Of a DNA stretch of 64,000 nucleotides, positions 22,749-32,868 are shown piece by piece. The stretch is from Ottowia beijingensis (GTDB lineage: Bacteria; Pseudomonadota; Gammaproteobacteria; Burkholderiales; Burkholderiaceae_C), in contig NZ_JACCKX010000001.1 in assembly GCF_013423955.1 (NCBI RefSeq), positions 744,001 to 808,000 on the forward strand. Direction: 5' to 3'. Below the pieces are notes generated by a model that worked only from the letters and a program-made list of their open reading frames with translations, was not told where the DNA came from and ran no database searches. The position numbers and the translations under genes are program-made. The stretch's first letter is position 1. The number at the start of each line of letters is the position of its first letter.

Positions 22749-24041
22749 TCAACGGCGCCGTTCGTCGCCCGCGCCGTTCCACTGGCCCAGCGCCTGCGCG
22801 CAGGCCAGGTAGGCGGGCATGAGCTGCGTGGGGTCGTCCTGCAGGCGGTCCTTCCAGGCACCGAGCTTGACCTTGCCGTCGATCAGCCCGCGCAGCACGC
22901 CCACGTGCTCGGTCCAGTTGATGGCGTTGGCGCCGATCAGCACGTCGTCCTGAAACTGCAGGTTCAGGTGGCGCAGGCCAGTCTGGTCGGTCAGGTCGGC
23001 GTGCGCGCCGCCCTGCTCCGCCGGCACGCCCTGCCAGTGGCCGAAGCTGGCCGAGATCAGGCCCATGGTGTCGAGCACGTTGAGCGTGGGTACGCTCTTC
23101 AGTTCGGCCGGCTGGCCCGCCATGTTGAGTGCGGCCACGCGCGCCTGGTCGGCGGCGTTGGGCTGAATGGCGCTGACCACGGGCTTGCCGCTGGCCTTGT
23201 CGAAGGCCTCGGCGCAGTCGCCGGCGGCAAAGATGCCGTCGACATTGGTGCGCATGCGGCTGTCGGTGAGCACGCCGCTCTTCGTGGCCACGCCGCTGCC
23301 GTCGAGGAAGGCGATGGACGGGCGCACGCCGGTGGAGCTGATGATGACGTCGGCCTCGATGGCCTGGCCGTTGCTCAGGTGCACCTTCATGGGCTGGCCG
23401 GCCTGGGCGGGCTGGATGCGCTCGAACACCGACTCGGTGATGACCTCCACGCCCTGCGCGCGGCACCAGTCGAGGATCATGCCGCCGGCCACCTCGCCCA
23501 TCATGCGCGGCACCATGCGGTCGCCCTTGGCCACCATGGTCATCTTCGCGCCGCGCAGGCGCAGCGATTCCATGATGATGGCGCCGATGAAGCCGGCGCC
23601 CGTCTGCACCACGCGCACGCCGGGTTGCACGCGCTCCATGATGGCGCGCGCGTCGGCCAGCGTCCAGCAGTTGAACACATCCTCGCTGTCGCCGCCCGGC
23701 ACCGACAGGCGCACGGGGTTGGAGCCGGTGGCGATCAGCAGGCGGTCGTAAGTCAGCGTCTGGCCGTTGTCGAGCACCACGCGGTGGTCGGCTGGCTCAA
23801 TGCGCATGGCCTTGGCCTGGATCTGGTCGATGCGCAGTTGTTTGAAGTGGTCGCTGCCATGGCGCAGGTGCGTGCCCGATTCGGCAACGTTGCCGGCGAT
23901 CAGGTAGGGGATGGCCATGCGCGAGTACGGCGCCTCGGCCTCGCCACCGACGAGGGTGATGGTGTCGGCCGGCGCGGCCTTGCGCAGGGTTTCGGCGGCG
24001 ATGACGCCGGCGGGGCCGGCGCCGAGGATGACGTGGTGCAT
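22749..24041 (-). CDS. NAD(P)/FAD-dependent oxidoreductase subunit (AorC-like)
   Basis: A 430-aa pyridine nucleotide-disulfide oxidoreductase-fold flavoprotein. The FAD Rossmann motif VILGAGPAGVIAAE is at residues 4-17. The NAD Rossmann motif VVQTGAGFIGAIIMES lies near residue 145, and the second FAD motif NVDGIFAAGDCAEAF near residue 270. It probably passes electrons between the AOR iron-sulfur subunit and NAD(H). The ATG is at 24041. It follows the W-subunit gene after a 179-bp gap that holds a repeat. Confidence 0.9.
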   Translation of the reverse strand: MHHVILGAGPAGVIAAETLRKAAPADTITLVGGEAEAPYSRMAIPYLIAGNVAESGTHLRHGSDHFKQLRIDQIQAKAMRIEPADHRVVLDNGQTLTYDRLLIATGSNPVRLSVPGGDSEDVFNCWTLADARAIMERVQPGVRVVQTGAGFIGAIIMESLRLRGAKMTMVAKGDRMVPRMMGEVAGGMILDWCRAQGVEVITESVFERIQPAQAGQPMKVHLSNGQAIEADVIISSTGVRPSIAFLDGSGVATKSGVLTDSRMRTNVDGIFAAGDCAEAFDKASGKPVVSAIQPNAADQARVAALNMAGQPAELKSVPTLNVLDTMGLISASFGHWQGVPAEQGGAHADLTDQTGLRHLNLQFQDDVLIGANAINWTEHVGVLRGLIDGKVKLGAWKDRLQDDPTQLMPAYLACAQALGQWNGAGDERRR

Positions 24042-24109
24042 GGGGAAGCCTTCGATGTTACGGATGGGGTGACTGCTTCGCTGACGGAAACCGCCCCTTG
24101 GCTCTTTCG

Positions 24110-24212
24110 CTCCCTCTCCCGCCTGCGGGAGAGGGTTGGGGTGAGGGCAAGGTGCGCCACAGGAAAACGCGGACGAACCCTCACCCCAGCCCTCTCCCCA
24201 AGGGGAGAGGGA
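24110..24212. repeat. Inverted pair of GGGAGAGGG-type intergenic repeats
   Basis: Two hairpin-forming units in opposite orientation: CTCCCTCTCCC/GGGAGAGGG followed by TTGGGGTGAGGG, then CCCTCACCCCAGCC followed by CTCTCCCCAAGGGGAGAG. This common proteobacterial REP-like element separates the large and FAD-subunit genes and may affect mRNA stability between them. Confidence 0.8.
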
Positions 24213-24220
24213 GCAACACC

Positions 24221-26068
24221 TCAGAGCCCCAGGCGCGCCTTGGTCTCGGCCGTCGGCCGGCCTTCGCTGTCCCAGCCGCGCACTTCGTAGTACTTCGGCA
24301 TCATGGCGTCGACCTGGCTGACCTGGCCTTTGGAGCCGCCGACCTTGGCCGCTTCGGTCTTCAGGCGCGGCGGCAGCGTGTCGTCGGCCTTGGTGAAGCC
24401 GGCGGCGTTGTTGAACTCGCGCTCCATGTTCCAGATGCGCTCGCCGATCAGTGACAGCTCTTCCACCGTGTAGGCCTCGTCGCAGGCGGCCTGCAATTGC
24501 GGCGCCAGGTCGGGCAGGCTCCAGGCGAAGGTGGTGAACACGCACAGGCCGGCCGAATCGAACGCCGCCGTGGCGTCCTGGAAGGCCTTGACCAGTTCTG
24601 GCTTGCCCTCGGTGGCGGTGGGGTCGGTCTTGACCGGGATGCCCATCACCTCCGACGCGACGGTGTAGCCGCGCAGGTGGCAGCCGCCGCGGTTGCTGGT
24701 GGCGTAGGCCAGGCCGATCCCCTGCAACGCGCGGCCGTCGTAGGCCGGAAACTCCTGGCCCTTGGCCGACATCGACAGCTCGGGATGGCCGTACTTGGCC
24801 GTCAGCCGCTTGGAACCCTGGCCGATCTCCTTGCCAAAGCCCTGGCCGGCGATGGTGTCTTCCACCAGCTGCACCAGCGCCTTTGCCGAGCCGAAGGGCG
24901 CCTCGATGCCGAGCTGCTCCTTCGTCAGCACGCCCATCTCGTACAGCTCGAACGCCGCGCCCAGCGTGGCCCCCAGGCTGATCGGGTCCATGCCTTCCTC
25001 GTTGCACAGCTGGTTGACGTACTGCAGCGCCTCCAGGTCGCCCACGCCGTTGGCGGCGCCCAGCGCCCAAGCGGCTTCGTACTCGAGCCCGCCGGTGGCG
25101 TGCTGATAGCGCGGCTTGTCCTTCACGGTGAAGTGATTCGGGTCCTGCTTGCTGATGCGCCCGCAGGCGATGGTGCAGCCGAAGCAGGCCTGGTTGGTCA
25201 CCAGTTGCGCCTTGCCGTCGGTGGCGCGCGGGCGGCGCATGGCCTCGGCGCTGATGGCGTCGGCCTGCTCGAACTGCACGTCGCGGTGGTTGCGCGTGGG
25301 CAACGCGCCGACTTCGTTGATCACGTTCATCAGCACCTGCGTGCCGTGCGTGGGCAGGCCCTCGCCGGTCACGGGGTTCTCGGCCAGGATCTTCTTGCGC
25401 TCCATGGTCTCCTTCATGAAGGCCTTGGGATCGCGCACGTTGCCCACGCCCAGGGTGCCGCGCACGGCGATGGCCTTCAGGTTCTTGCTGCCCATCACGG
25501 CGCCCACGCCCGAGCGGCCGGCCGCGCGGTGCAGGTCGTTCATGATGGCGGCGAACAGCACGCCGTTCTCACCCGTGCGGCCGATGCTGGAGATGCGCAC
25601 CTGCGGGTCCTGCAGTTCCTTCTTGATGATGGCCTCGGTGTCCCACACGCTCTTGCCCCACAGCTCGGCGGCATCGCGCAGTTCCACCTTGTCGTCCTGG
25701 ATGTAGAGCCACACGGGCTTGGGCGACTTGCCCTCGAAGATGATCATGTCCCAGCCGGCGAACTTCAGCTCGGCGCCCCAGTAGCCGCCCGAGTTGGAGC
25801 AGGCGATGGCCCCCGTGAGCGGACCCTTGGTGATGACGGTGTAGCGCCCGCCGGTCGAGGCCATGGTGCCCGTGAGCGGGCCGGTGGCCCAGATCAGCTT
25901 GTTCTCAGGCGCCAGCGGGTCGATCTTGGGATCGATCTCCGACGTGTAGTACTTGGTGCCCAGCCCGCGCGAGCCGATGTACTGGCGCGCCCATTCCATG
26001 TTGAGCGGTTCGGACTTGACGGTGCCGGTGGTGAGGTTGACGCGAAGAAGTTTGCCAGCCCAGGACAT
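24221..26068 (-). CDS. Tungsten-dependent aldehyde:ferredoxin oxidoreductase large subunit (AorB-like)
   Basis: A 615-aa member of the AOR family that oxidises aldehydes to acids at a tungsto-bispterin site. It begins MSWAGKLLRVNLTTGTVKSE, with GSRGLGTKYYTSEIDP, GPLTGTMASTGGRYTVITKG, NSGGYWGAELKFAGWDMII and HRAAGRSGVGAVMGSKNLKA. Cluster ligands are in NQACFGCTIACGR and the distal Cys in SAGLCVFT. The ATG at 26068 has a GGAGC site. With the ferredoxin-like, FAD and MoaD-like genes it matches the AorABCD arrangement of betaproteobacterial AORs. Length is normal and there is no frameshift. Confidence 0.93.
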   Translation of the reverse strand: MSWAGKLLRVNLTTGTVKSEPLNMEWARQYIGSRGLGTKYYTSEIDPKIDPLAPENKLIWATGPLTGTMASTGGRYTVITKGPLTGAIACSNSGGYWGAELKFAGWDMIIFEGKSPKPVWLYIQDDKVELRDAAELWGKSVWDTEAIIKKELQDPQVRISSIGRTGENGVLFAAIMNDLHRAAGRSGVGAVMGSKNLKAIAVRGTLGVGNVRDPKAFMKETMERKKILAENPVTGEGLPTHGTQVLMNVINEVGALPTRNHRDVQFEQADAISAEAMRRPRATDGKAQLVTNQACFGCTIACGRISKQDPNHFTVKDKPRYQHATGGLEYEAAWALGAANGVGDLEALQYVNQLCNEEGMDPISLGATLGAAFELYEMGVLTKEQLGIEAPFGSAKALVQLVEDTIAGQGFGKEIGQGSKRLTAKYGHPELSMSAKGQEFPAYDGRALQGIGLAYATSNRGGCHLRGYTVASEVMGIPVKTDPTATEGKPELVKAFQDATAAFDSAGLCVFTTFAWSLPDLAPQLQAACDEAYTVEELSLIGERIWNMEREFNNAAGFTKADDTLPPRLKTEAAKVGGSKGQVSQVDAMMPKYYEVRGWDSEGRPTAETKARLGL

Positions 26069-26080
26069 GATTTTTGCTCC

Positions 26081-26110
26081 TTGATCTATAGCTGCTTGCG
26101 CTGATGTATC
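26081..26110. repeat. Partial dispersed repeat, copy 3
   Basis: ATAGCTGCTTGCGCTGATGT between aorA- and aorB-like genes carries the same core as the longer intergenic copies and reaches into the aorA stop region. Confidence 0.55.
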
Positions 26111-26594
26111 AAGCGGCGGAGGTCTGATTGACCAGCTTGTCGGCCCAGGCGCGCATGCGGTCCAGGCCGGTCCAGTTGGCGTCGATGAAGGTGATTGCCG
26201 CCGTGGGGCAGGCGTTGGCGCAGGCTGGGCCGTCGGCGTTGTCGAAGCACAGGTCGCACTTCTGCACCTTGCCCGTCTCCTGCACATAGTTGATGGTGCC
26301 GAACGGGCAGGCCACGGTGCAGACCTTGCAGCCGACGCAAGTCGACTCGTGCACGATCTTGGCGCCCGAGGCTGCGTCGATGGTGATGGCCTCGACCGGG
26401 CAGGCATGCACGCACCAGGCCTCGTCGCACTGGGTGCAGGTGTAGGGCACCTTCTTGCCGGTTTCATGGAAGTCGAACACCTTGATGCGCGACTTGGCTA
26501 TGGAGTAAGTGCCGTAGTTCTCGAACGAACAAGCCATCTCGCATTGCAGACAGCCGGTGCATTTTTCGGCGTCGAGGTGCAACACCTTTTGCAT
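26109..26594 (-). CDS. Four-cluster ferredoxin subunit (AorA-like)
   Basis: A 161-aa polyferredoxin. Cysteine sets CTGCLQCEMAC, CTQCDEAWCVHACP, CVGCKVCTVACP and CDLCFDNADGPACANACP fit four [4Fe-4S] clusters of the DmsB/HycB type. It carries electrons between the tungsten subunit and the FAD subunit. It is the first gene of the aor operon; the ATG at 26594 has AGGAG upstream (AAGGAGACCTTC). A 24-bp palindrome lies about 50 bp upstream. Confidence 0.92.
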   Translation of the reverse strand: MQKVLHLDAEKCTGCLQCEMACSFENYGTYSIAKSRIKVFDFHETGKKVPYTCTQCDEAWCVHACPVEAITIDAASGAKIVHESTCVGCKVCTVACPFGTINYVQETGKVQKCDLCFDNADGPACANACPTAAITFIDANWTGLDRMRAWADKLVNQTSAA

Positions 26595-26631
26595 GAAGGT
26601 CTCCTTGCTTTTCGCGGCGCGACATGCGCCT

Positions 26632-26655
26632 GCCTATGAACAATTGTGCATAGGC
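26632..26655 (-). promoter_or_regulatory. Palindromic operator upstream of the aor operon
   Basis: GCCTATG-N10-CATAGGC, near-perfect dyad with an ACAATTGT centre, centred about 50 bp before the aorA ATG. The inner pattern CTATG-N10-CATAG is identical to the dyad upstream of tupB (34525-34544), implying a shared regulator. Confidence 0.65.
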
Positions 26656-27061
26656 ATTTTGCCCCATGCCTTGCGTCATATCAGATTGGTGGTAACCCTT
26701 GTCGAGTACTGCGCGGCGGCGCGAAAAAGCCCCGGAACCGGGCGCCGCCGCTACCCTGCTCCGGGCCGCGCCCCAGCCGCCGACGCGAGGGCCCGAGGGG
26801 ACCATTCATTCCGCCTCCACTTCAAAACGTGAACAACCGCCATCCCGGCGAAAGCCGGGGTCCATGGGTTCTTGCAAACGCCGCCTGGATTCCGGCTTTC
26901 GCCGGACTGACGAATTTCTGGCTGTTTTGATCGGACTTGGAATTAACTATGATTTATGTAGCTTCCGACGCCCAGCGGGTGGGCGCTGAAGCCCGTTTTT
27001 GCTATGAACCGGCAACCGGCGTCCCATGGTGGGCGTCACCGCGCCCGCCGCAAGCCGCCCA
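26656..27061. other. Aor promoter side and REP-containing gap
   Basis: No gene is recognised. At 26828-26910 lies an inverted REP-like pair: CATCCCGGCGAAAGCCGGGG and GATTCCGGCTTTCGCCGGA, typical of scattered proteobacterial intergenic repeats. The remainder lies upstream of aorA and downstream of modE. Confidence 0.7.
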
Positions 27062-27820
27062 TCACCCCGCCAGCGCCACCACCACCGCGCTTTCATCCAG
27101 CCACGCCAACGCGCGGCTGCCGGCTCGCAGGCGATTCGGCCGCGCGGCGAAGCCGACCAGTTGCAACTCACCCGCCAGCGTCACCGTCACCTCGTCGCGC
27201 TGCACGCCGCGCGCCATGCGCAGCACGCGGCCAGGCAGCAGGTTGGCACCGCCCTGCGGCGCCGCGGCGTCCACGGGCTGCACGCGCACCGCCGTGGCCT
27301 TGCACAGCGCCAGCACCGGCAGGCCGGGCGCCAGCCCCAGCAGTTCGGCGCTCTCGCGCGTGATGAGCGACGCCAGCGCGCCGCCGCCCGCCAGCGCCAG
27401 CACCACGCGCACCATGGGGTCGCGCGCGCCGTCGCTCTCCAGCCGCTCGACCACCGCACGCAGGTGGTTGCGCATGCTGGTGCGCGGGCCGGCCAGTGCC
27501 GCGCTGTCGGCACTGTTGACGCGCGCCAGCACGCCGCGCCGCGCCGCCTGCAGTTGATCGGCCGCGGCCAGCAGGCGCTCGCCCGCGGGCGTCAGGCGCG
27601 CGCCGCCGCCGCCCGCGCCGCCCACGCTGCTGTCCACCAGCGGCTCGCCGGCCAGGTTGGTGAGGGTGTGGATGGCCTGCCAGGCCGCCTTGTAGCTCAC
27701 GCCCGCGCTGCGCGCCGCCTGCGAGATGGAGCCGTGGCGGCCGACCAGCTGCAGGATTTCAAGCCGCTTGTCGGCCGGCCCATGGCCCAGCGCGGCGGCG
27801 GTGACGAGTGATCGAGCCAT
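27062..27820 (-). CDS. modE: Molybdate-responsive regulator ModE
   Basis: A 252-aa protein with an N-terminal winged HTH (KRLEILQLVGRHGSISQAAR, then SYKAAWQAIHTL, residues 17-60). Two C-terminal Mop/TOBE domains follow (about 120-185 and 190-250) and bind oxyanion. It is divergent from modA across a 66-bp gap that contains a ModE-type dyad, so autoregulation with the mod operon is likely. Length and domain order are those of full ModE. Confidence 0.92.
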   Translation of the reverse strand: MARSLVTAAALGHGPADKRLEILQLVGRHGSISQAARSAGVSYKAAWQAIHTLTNLAGEPLVDSSVGGAGGGGARLTPAGERLLAAADQLQAARRGVLARVNSADSAALAGPRTSMRNHLRAVVERLESDGARDPMVRVVLALAGGGALASLITRESAELLGLAPGLPVLALCKATAVRVQPVDAAAPQGGANLLPGRVLRMARGVQRDEVTVTLAGELQLVGFAARPNRLRAGSRALAWLDESAVVVALAG

Positions 27821-27857
27821 GGCCCCGATTGTGGCGCGCGGCCGGTGCGGCTACACT

Positions 27858-28645
<788 letters not shown>

Positions 28646-28820
28646 CGCATGACGCCGCTGACGCGGCATGACCTCGCCGCGCATGCGGCGTCGATGACGG
28701 GCCGCTACGCCGGCCCATGACCGGCACACAACGCCTGCCCCGCAGTCATTTCGTCATGGACGCCGCGTCAGCGGCGACGTCATCGCGCGCAGCGCGGTCA
28801 TCAGCTTACGATTTCATCCC
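28646..28820. repeat. Palindromic dispersed repeats in modA-modB spacer
   Basis: GC-rich palindromes (GCCGCTGACGCGGC-like) plus GTCATTTCGTCAT at 28745-28757. The same 13-mer recurs at 30907-30919, and its complement lies at about 30821-30833, after modC. Both gaps of the mod operon therefore carry the same repeat family. Confidence 0.6.
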
Positions 28821-29516
28821 ATGCTCGATCCCAACGCCCTCGCCGCCATCCGCCTGTCGATCGAACTGTCGATCCTGGCCACGCTGATCCTGCTGGTGGC
28901 GGGCACGCCGCTGGCGTGGTGGGTGGCGCGCGGCCGCTCGCCACGCTGGAACTGGCTGCGCGTGCCGGTGCGTGCGCTGGTGGCGATGCCGCTGGTGCTG
29001 CCGCCCTCGGTGCTGGGTTTCTATCTTCTCGTCGCCATGGGGCCGAACGGGCCGCTGGGCCAGCTCACGCAGGCGCTGGGCTGGGGGCTGCTGTCGTTCA
29101 GCTTCTGGGGGCTGCTGATCGGCTCCGTCATCTATTCGCTGCCCTTCGTGGTGCAGCCGCTCATCAACGCCTTCGAGGCGCTGGGCCAGCGCCCGCTGGA
29201 AGCCGCCGCCACGCTGCGCGCCGGCCCGCTCGATGCCTTCTGGCACGTGGCGCTGCCGCTGGCACGGCCGGGTTACCTGACCGGCGCCGTGATGGGCTTC
29301 GCGCACACGCTGGGCGAGTTCGGCGTGGTGCTGATGATCGGCGGCAACATCCCGGGCCAGACGCGAACCATCTCGGTGCAGATCTACGACCACGTGGAGG
29401 CGCTGGAATACGCGCAGGCGCACTGGCTGGCCGGCGGCATGCTGGTGTTCAGCTTTGCCGTGCTGCTGGCGCTGCACCTGCTGCAGGCGCGCAGCCGGCG
29501 CGCAGGCGGCGGCTGA
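28821..29516 (+). CDS. modB: Molybdate ABC transporter permease ModB
   Basis: A 231-aa permease with five to six membrane segments. The ABC-coupling EAA-type loop is [20 protein letters not shown] at about residues 115-134. [20 protein letters not shown] near residue 160 is a ModB signature. Starts at ATG 28821. Confidence 0.94.
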   Translation: MLDPNALAAIRLSIELSILATLILLVAGTPLAWWVARGRSPRWNWLRVPVRALVAMPLVLPPSVLGFYLLVAMGPNGPLGQLTQALGWGLLSFSFWGLLIGSVIYSLPFVVQPLINAFEALGQRPLEAAATLRAGPLDAFWHVALPLARPGYLTGAVMGFAHTLGEFGVVLMIGGNIPGQTRTISVQIYDHVEALEYAQAHWLAGGMLVFSFAVLLALHLLQARSRRAGGG

Positions 29517-29571
29517 AGCACTGCAGACGCCCAAGTCAAGGGGGGACCTTGCAAATTTTCCGGATGATGAA

Positions 29572-29655
29572 AAACAGGTTTTTTGCCTACAAGACGGGCG
29601 TAAACAGCTCACTTATTGATACTTTGATACCTCACCAAATGGTTATCGCTTGTTT
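29572..29655. repeat. Divergent copy of dispersed repeat in modB-modC gap
   Basis: Shares the arrangement GGGGGACCTT ... GGGCGTAAACAGCTC ... GATAC ... GGTTATCGC with the element at 38610-38720 (GGGGGACCTT ... GGGCGCAAGCAGCTC ... CATAC ... GGCTATCGC). It is a weaker copy of the same family. Confidence 0.45.
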
Positions 29656-29673
29656 TCTGAGTCAAGGCGCCGT

Positions 29674-30777
29674 GTGAGCACCTCGCCCGACGATCTGGCA
29701 CTGTGCGCCCGCGTGCGGCACGGTGCCGATTTCACGCTCGACGTCGACCTGCGCCTGCCCGGCCAGGGCGTCACCGCCGTGTTCGGCTCTTCGGGCTGCG
29801 GCAAGACCACGCTGCTGCGCGCCGTGGCCGGGCTGACGCGGCCGGCGCCGGGGCGCATCGTCGTCGCGGGCGAGGTGTGGCAGGACGACGCGGCCCGCAT
29901 CTGGCGCCCCACGCACCAGCGCCCGCTGGGCGTGGTGTTTCAGGAGGCCAGCCTGTTCGAGCACCTGACGGTGCAGGGCAACCTGGATTTCGGCCTGAAG
30001 CGCGTGCCCGCCGCCCAGCGCCAGGTGTCGCTGCCGCACGCGGTCGATCTGCTGGGCATCGGCCACCTGCTGGGCCGCCGCCCCGCGCAGCTTTCAGGCG
30101 GCGAGCGCCAGCGCGTGGCGATTGCCCGCGCGCTGGCCACCAGCCCGCGCCTGCTGCTGCTGGACGAACCGCTGGCCGCGCTGGACGCCGCGCGCAAGGC
30201 CGAGGTGCTGCCCTGGTTCGAGCGGCTGGCGCGCGAGCTGCGCACGCCGATGCTCTACGTCACGCACTCGCTCGACGAAGTGGCGCGCCTGGCCGACCAC
30301 CTGCTGCTGCTGAAGGACGGCCGCGCCGTGGCGCAAGGGCCGGTGGCCGGGCTGCTGGCGCGGCTCGACATCGCGCAAAGCCATGGCGACGCCGCCGGCG
30401 CGCTGATCGACGGCGTGGTCGAGCGCATCGAGGCCGACTACCAGCTGCTGCACGTGCGCTTTGCCGGCGGCACCATCCAGTGCGTGCACGCGCCCGGCAC
30501 GCCGCTGCGCCAGCCGGGCGAGCGCGTGCGCCTGCGCGTGCAGGCGCGCGACGTGAGCCTGACGCTGCGCGCGGCACAAGACACCAGCATCCTGAACGTG
30601 CTGCCCGCCAGCGTTACCTCGCTGGTCGCCGATGGCCCGGCGCAGACGCTGGTGGCGCTGGATGCGGGCGGCACGCCGCTGCTGGCGCGCGTGACGCGCA
30701 AGTCGGCCGATGCGTTGGGGCTGGCGCCGGGTCAGCCCGTGTTCGCGCAGATCAAGGGCGTGGCGGTGCTGGACTGA
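29674..30777 (+). CDS. modC: Molybdate ABC transporter ATPase ModC
   Basis: A 367-aa ATPase with Walker A GSSGCGKTTLLRAVAG, Q-loop VFQEASLFEHL, signature LSGGERQRVAIARAL, Walker B LLLLDEPLAALD and the switch His in VTHSLDEVARL. A C-terminal Mop-like domain (about residues 270-365, TSILNVLPASVTSLVADG) is typical of ModC. The GTG at 29674 is chosen over TTG 29650 because AAGG precedes it, but the start is uncertain. Confidence 0.93.
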   Translation: MSTSPDDLALCARVRHGADFTLDVDLRLPGQGVTAVFGSSGCGKTTLLRAVAGLTRPAPGRIVVAGEVWQDDAARIWRPTHQRPLGVVFQEASLFEHLTVQGNLDFGLKRVPAAQRQVSLPHAVDLLGIGHLLGRRPAQLSGGERQRVAIARALATSPRLLLLDEPLAALDAARKAEVLPWFERLARELRTPMLYVTHSLDEVARLADHLLLLKDGRAVAQGPVAGLLARLDIAQSHGDAAGALIDGVVERIEADYQLLHVRFAGGTIQCVHAPGTPLRQPGERVRLRVQARDVSLTLRAAQDTSILNVLPASVTSLVADGPAQTLVALDAGGTPLLARVTRKSADALGLAPGQPVFAQIKGVAVLD

Positions 30778-31223
30778 TACCGTGTCGCATGACTTCGCCG
30801 CTGCGCGGCGTGATGACGGAATGACGAAATGACGCCAGTGCTGCGCAGTGCCTCGCCCTTGGCTGGCGTCATGGCGGCGCAGCCGCCGTCATCGAAGCGC
30901 AGCGAGGTCATTTCGTCATCGCATCGCGCGCGCGCGCAGCCATTTTTGAACGCGGAACAGTATGAGGGTTGCTATCCGCCGCGGCCGGGGTCGCAGGATC
31001 GTAGGGCGGATAAGCGCAGCGCCATCCGCCGACGACCGCGCATCGTGCTCACGAACAAAGGCGGATGGCGCTGCGCTTATCCGCCCTACACGCTGGATCG
31101 AGGCGCCGCCCCGTTGCCCCCATTACCACCCCATAAGGGAGTATCGCGCTGTATCGCCCTATACACGGGCGCTGGCAGCATGATGCATTGGGAGTATATG
31201 GAAACAAAGGTGCTGAAGTAACT
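30778..31223. repeat. Repeat-rich gap after modC, with a 30-bp perfect inverted repeat
   Basis: The left part holds the palindromic repeats shared with the modA-modB gap. At 31001-31030 and 31060-31089 lie two 30-bp arms that are exact reverse complements (GTAGGGCGGATAAGCGCAGC and the rest), separated by 29 bp. This is a widespread REP-like element. No gene was found. Confidence 0.85.
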
Positions 31224-32042
31224 CTAACCCGGCGCGCCGAAGCCCAGCCCCTGCAACACCTTTTGCGCGGCCGGCTCGCGCAGGCTTTGCGCAAAGCGCA
31301 CCGCCGCCGCGGGCGCGCCCTGCCGCACGCCCAAACCGTAGTCCGCACCCACCCGCAGGTTGTCGGGCAGTTGCACCACCTTCAGGCGCGGCACTTCCTT
31401 CTGCGCCGCCACGGCGTTGGTGCAGTAGGTCAGGAACACGTCGGCACGCCCTTCGTCCATCAGCCAGGCGTAGGTGCCGCGGCCCGCGGGCGCGGGCGGC
31501 GAATCGGGGCCGCCGGTCAGCTTCAGCGCCTTGGCATCCAGCGTGGCGAAGGCGCCGGGGCGCACGCTGTCGGCGCGGCGGAACAGCTGCCACGCGTAGT
31601 CGCCCGACGGATCGGCCTTGGGCGTGCTGGTGCCCACGCGCACTTGCGGGTCGAGCAGCGTGGCCAGCAGCGAGTCGGGCGTAGCGTTCACGCGGTCGCT
31701 GGTCAGCGCGCACAGCTGGTTGCGCGTGAACACCACCGGCGCCTGCCAGCCGCCCGCGGCGGCCAGGCGCTGCGGATGGTCAGTGTCGGCCGAGGCGAAC
31801 ACCTGCGCGGGCTCGCCCTGCTCGATGCGACCACGCAGCAGGCCCGAGGCGCCGAAGGTCAGCGCCACCTTCTGGCCCGTGCGTGCTTCGTAGTCCTGTG
31901 CGATGTTCGTCAACGCCTCGCGCAGGCTGCCAGCGGCGTACACGCGCACCGGCTCGGCGCTGGCAGCGGGTGCGGCGCTATGCATCGAGGAGCACGCCGC
32001 GAGCGCCGCCACGGCCGTGGCGGCCAGCAACAGGCGCCGCAT
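31224..32042 (-). CDS. ModA-like substrate-binding lipoprotein in tup operon
   Basis: About 272 aa with a lipoprotein signal: LLLAATAVAALAACSSMHSA contains the lipobox LAAC. The body is ModA/WtpA-like: VRVYAAGSLREALTNIAQDY, LTFGASGLLRGRIEQGEPAQ and FLTYCTNA. ATG 32042 overlaps the tupA stop (TGATG), so it is the fourth gene of tupBCA. It probably offers a second oxyanion specificity to the same transporter or acts as a sensor. Exact ligand unknown. Confidence 0.82.
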   Translation of the reverse strand: MRRLLLAATAVAALAACSSMHSAAPAASAEPVRVYAAGSLREALTNIAQDYEARTGQKVALTFGASGLLRGRIEQGEPAQVFASADTDHPQRLAAAGGWQAPVVFTRNQLCALTSDRVNATPDSLLATLLDPQVRVGTSTPKADPSGDYAWQLFRRADSVRPGAFATLDAKALKLTGGPDSPPAPAGRGTYAWLMDEGRADVFLTYCTNAVAAQKEVPRLKVVQLPDNLRVGADYGLGVRQGAPAAAVRFAQSLREPAAQKVLQGLGFGAPG

Positions 32043-32868
32043 CACTTCTCCGCATTGGGGAAGAACAGCTGCTCACCACCGATCTTGTATTCGGCAATGA
32101 CCTTCTGGCCGGCGGGCGAGGTCACCCAGTCGATGAACTTCTGGCCCTCGGCCTGCTTGACCTGCGGGTGCTTGGCGGGGTTGACCAGCATCACGCCGTA
32201 CTGGTTGAACAGGCGCTTGTCGCCCTCGACCAGAATGCCCAGATCGGCACGGTTCTTGAAGTTGAGCCAGGTGCCGCGGTCTGCCAGCACGTAGGCGCCG
32301 GTGGAGGCCGCCATGTTCAGCGCCGGGCCCATGCCGCAGCCGCATTCCTTGTAGCCGCTGCCCTTGGCGTCCTTCAGGCCGGCCTGGTCCCAGAAGCGCA
32401 GCTCGGCGGCGTGCGTGCCACTCTTGTCGCCGCGCGAGACGAAGGGCGCGTTGCCGGCGGCCAGCTTCTTCAGGCCCTCGACGATGTCGGTGCCCTTGAC
32501 GCCGGCCGGGTCGGCCTTGGGGCCGATGAGGATGAAGTCGTTGTACATGACCGGGTAGCGCTTGACGCCGAAGCCGTCGGCGACGAACTTGTCCTCGGCC
32601 TTCTGGTCGTGCACGAACACCACGTCGGCATCGCCGCGGCGGCCGGTGTCCAGCGCCTGGCCGGTGCCCAGCGCCACCACCTTGACGTCGATGCCGCTGG
32701 CCTTCTTGAACTCGGGCAGCAGGTGCGAGAACAGGCCCGACTGCTCGGTCGAGGTGGTGGAGGCGACCACGATGGACTGCGCCGAAGCAGCCATGGACGC
32801 TACAAAAACAGAAGCTGCCAGCGCAGATTTGACGGCGGCTCGGGGGCCAAAAGACTTGAAAAACTCAT
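32042..32868 (-). CDS. tupA: Tungstate ABC transporter binding protein TupA, one frameshift
   Basis: About 275 aa with a signal peptide followed by VVASTTSTEQSGLFSHLLPE. The TTST motif of TupA binds tungstate. FVSRGDKSGTHAAELRFWDQ and GYKECGCGMGPALNMAAS follow. I place the start at ATG 32868, seven bases after AGGAG and overlapping the tupC stop (ATGA). One T missing from TTTTT at 32859-32863 puts this ATG out of frame with the body, and an added T gives MSFFKSFGPRAAVKSALAAS. Confidence 0.9.

Noticed and set aside
26937..27557. Plus-strand open frame opposite modE
   Set aside because: Ser/Arg/Ala-rich shadow of modE.
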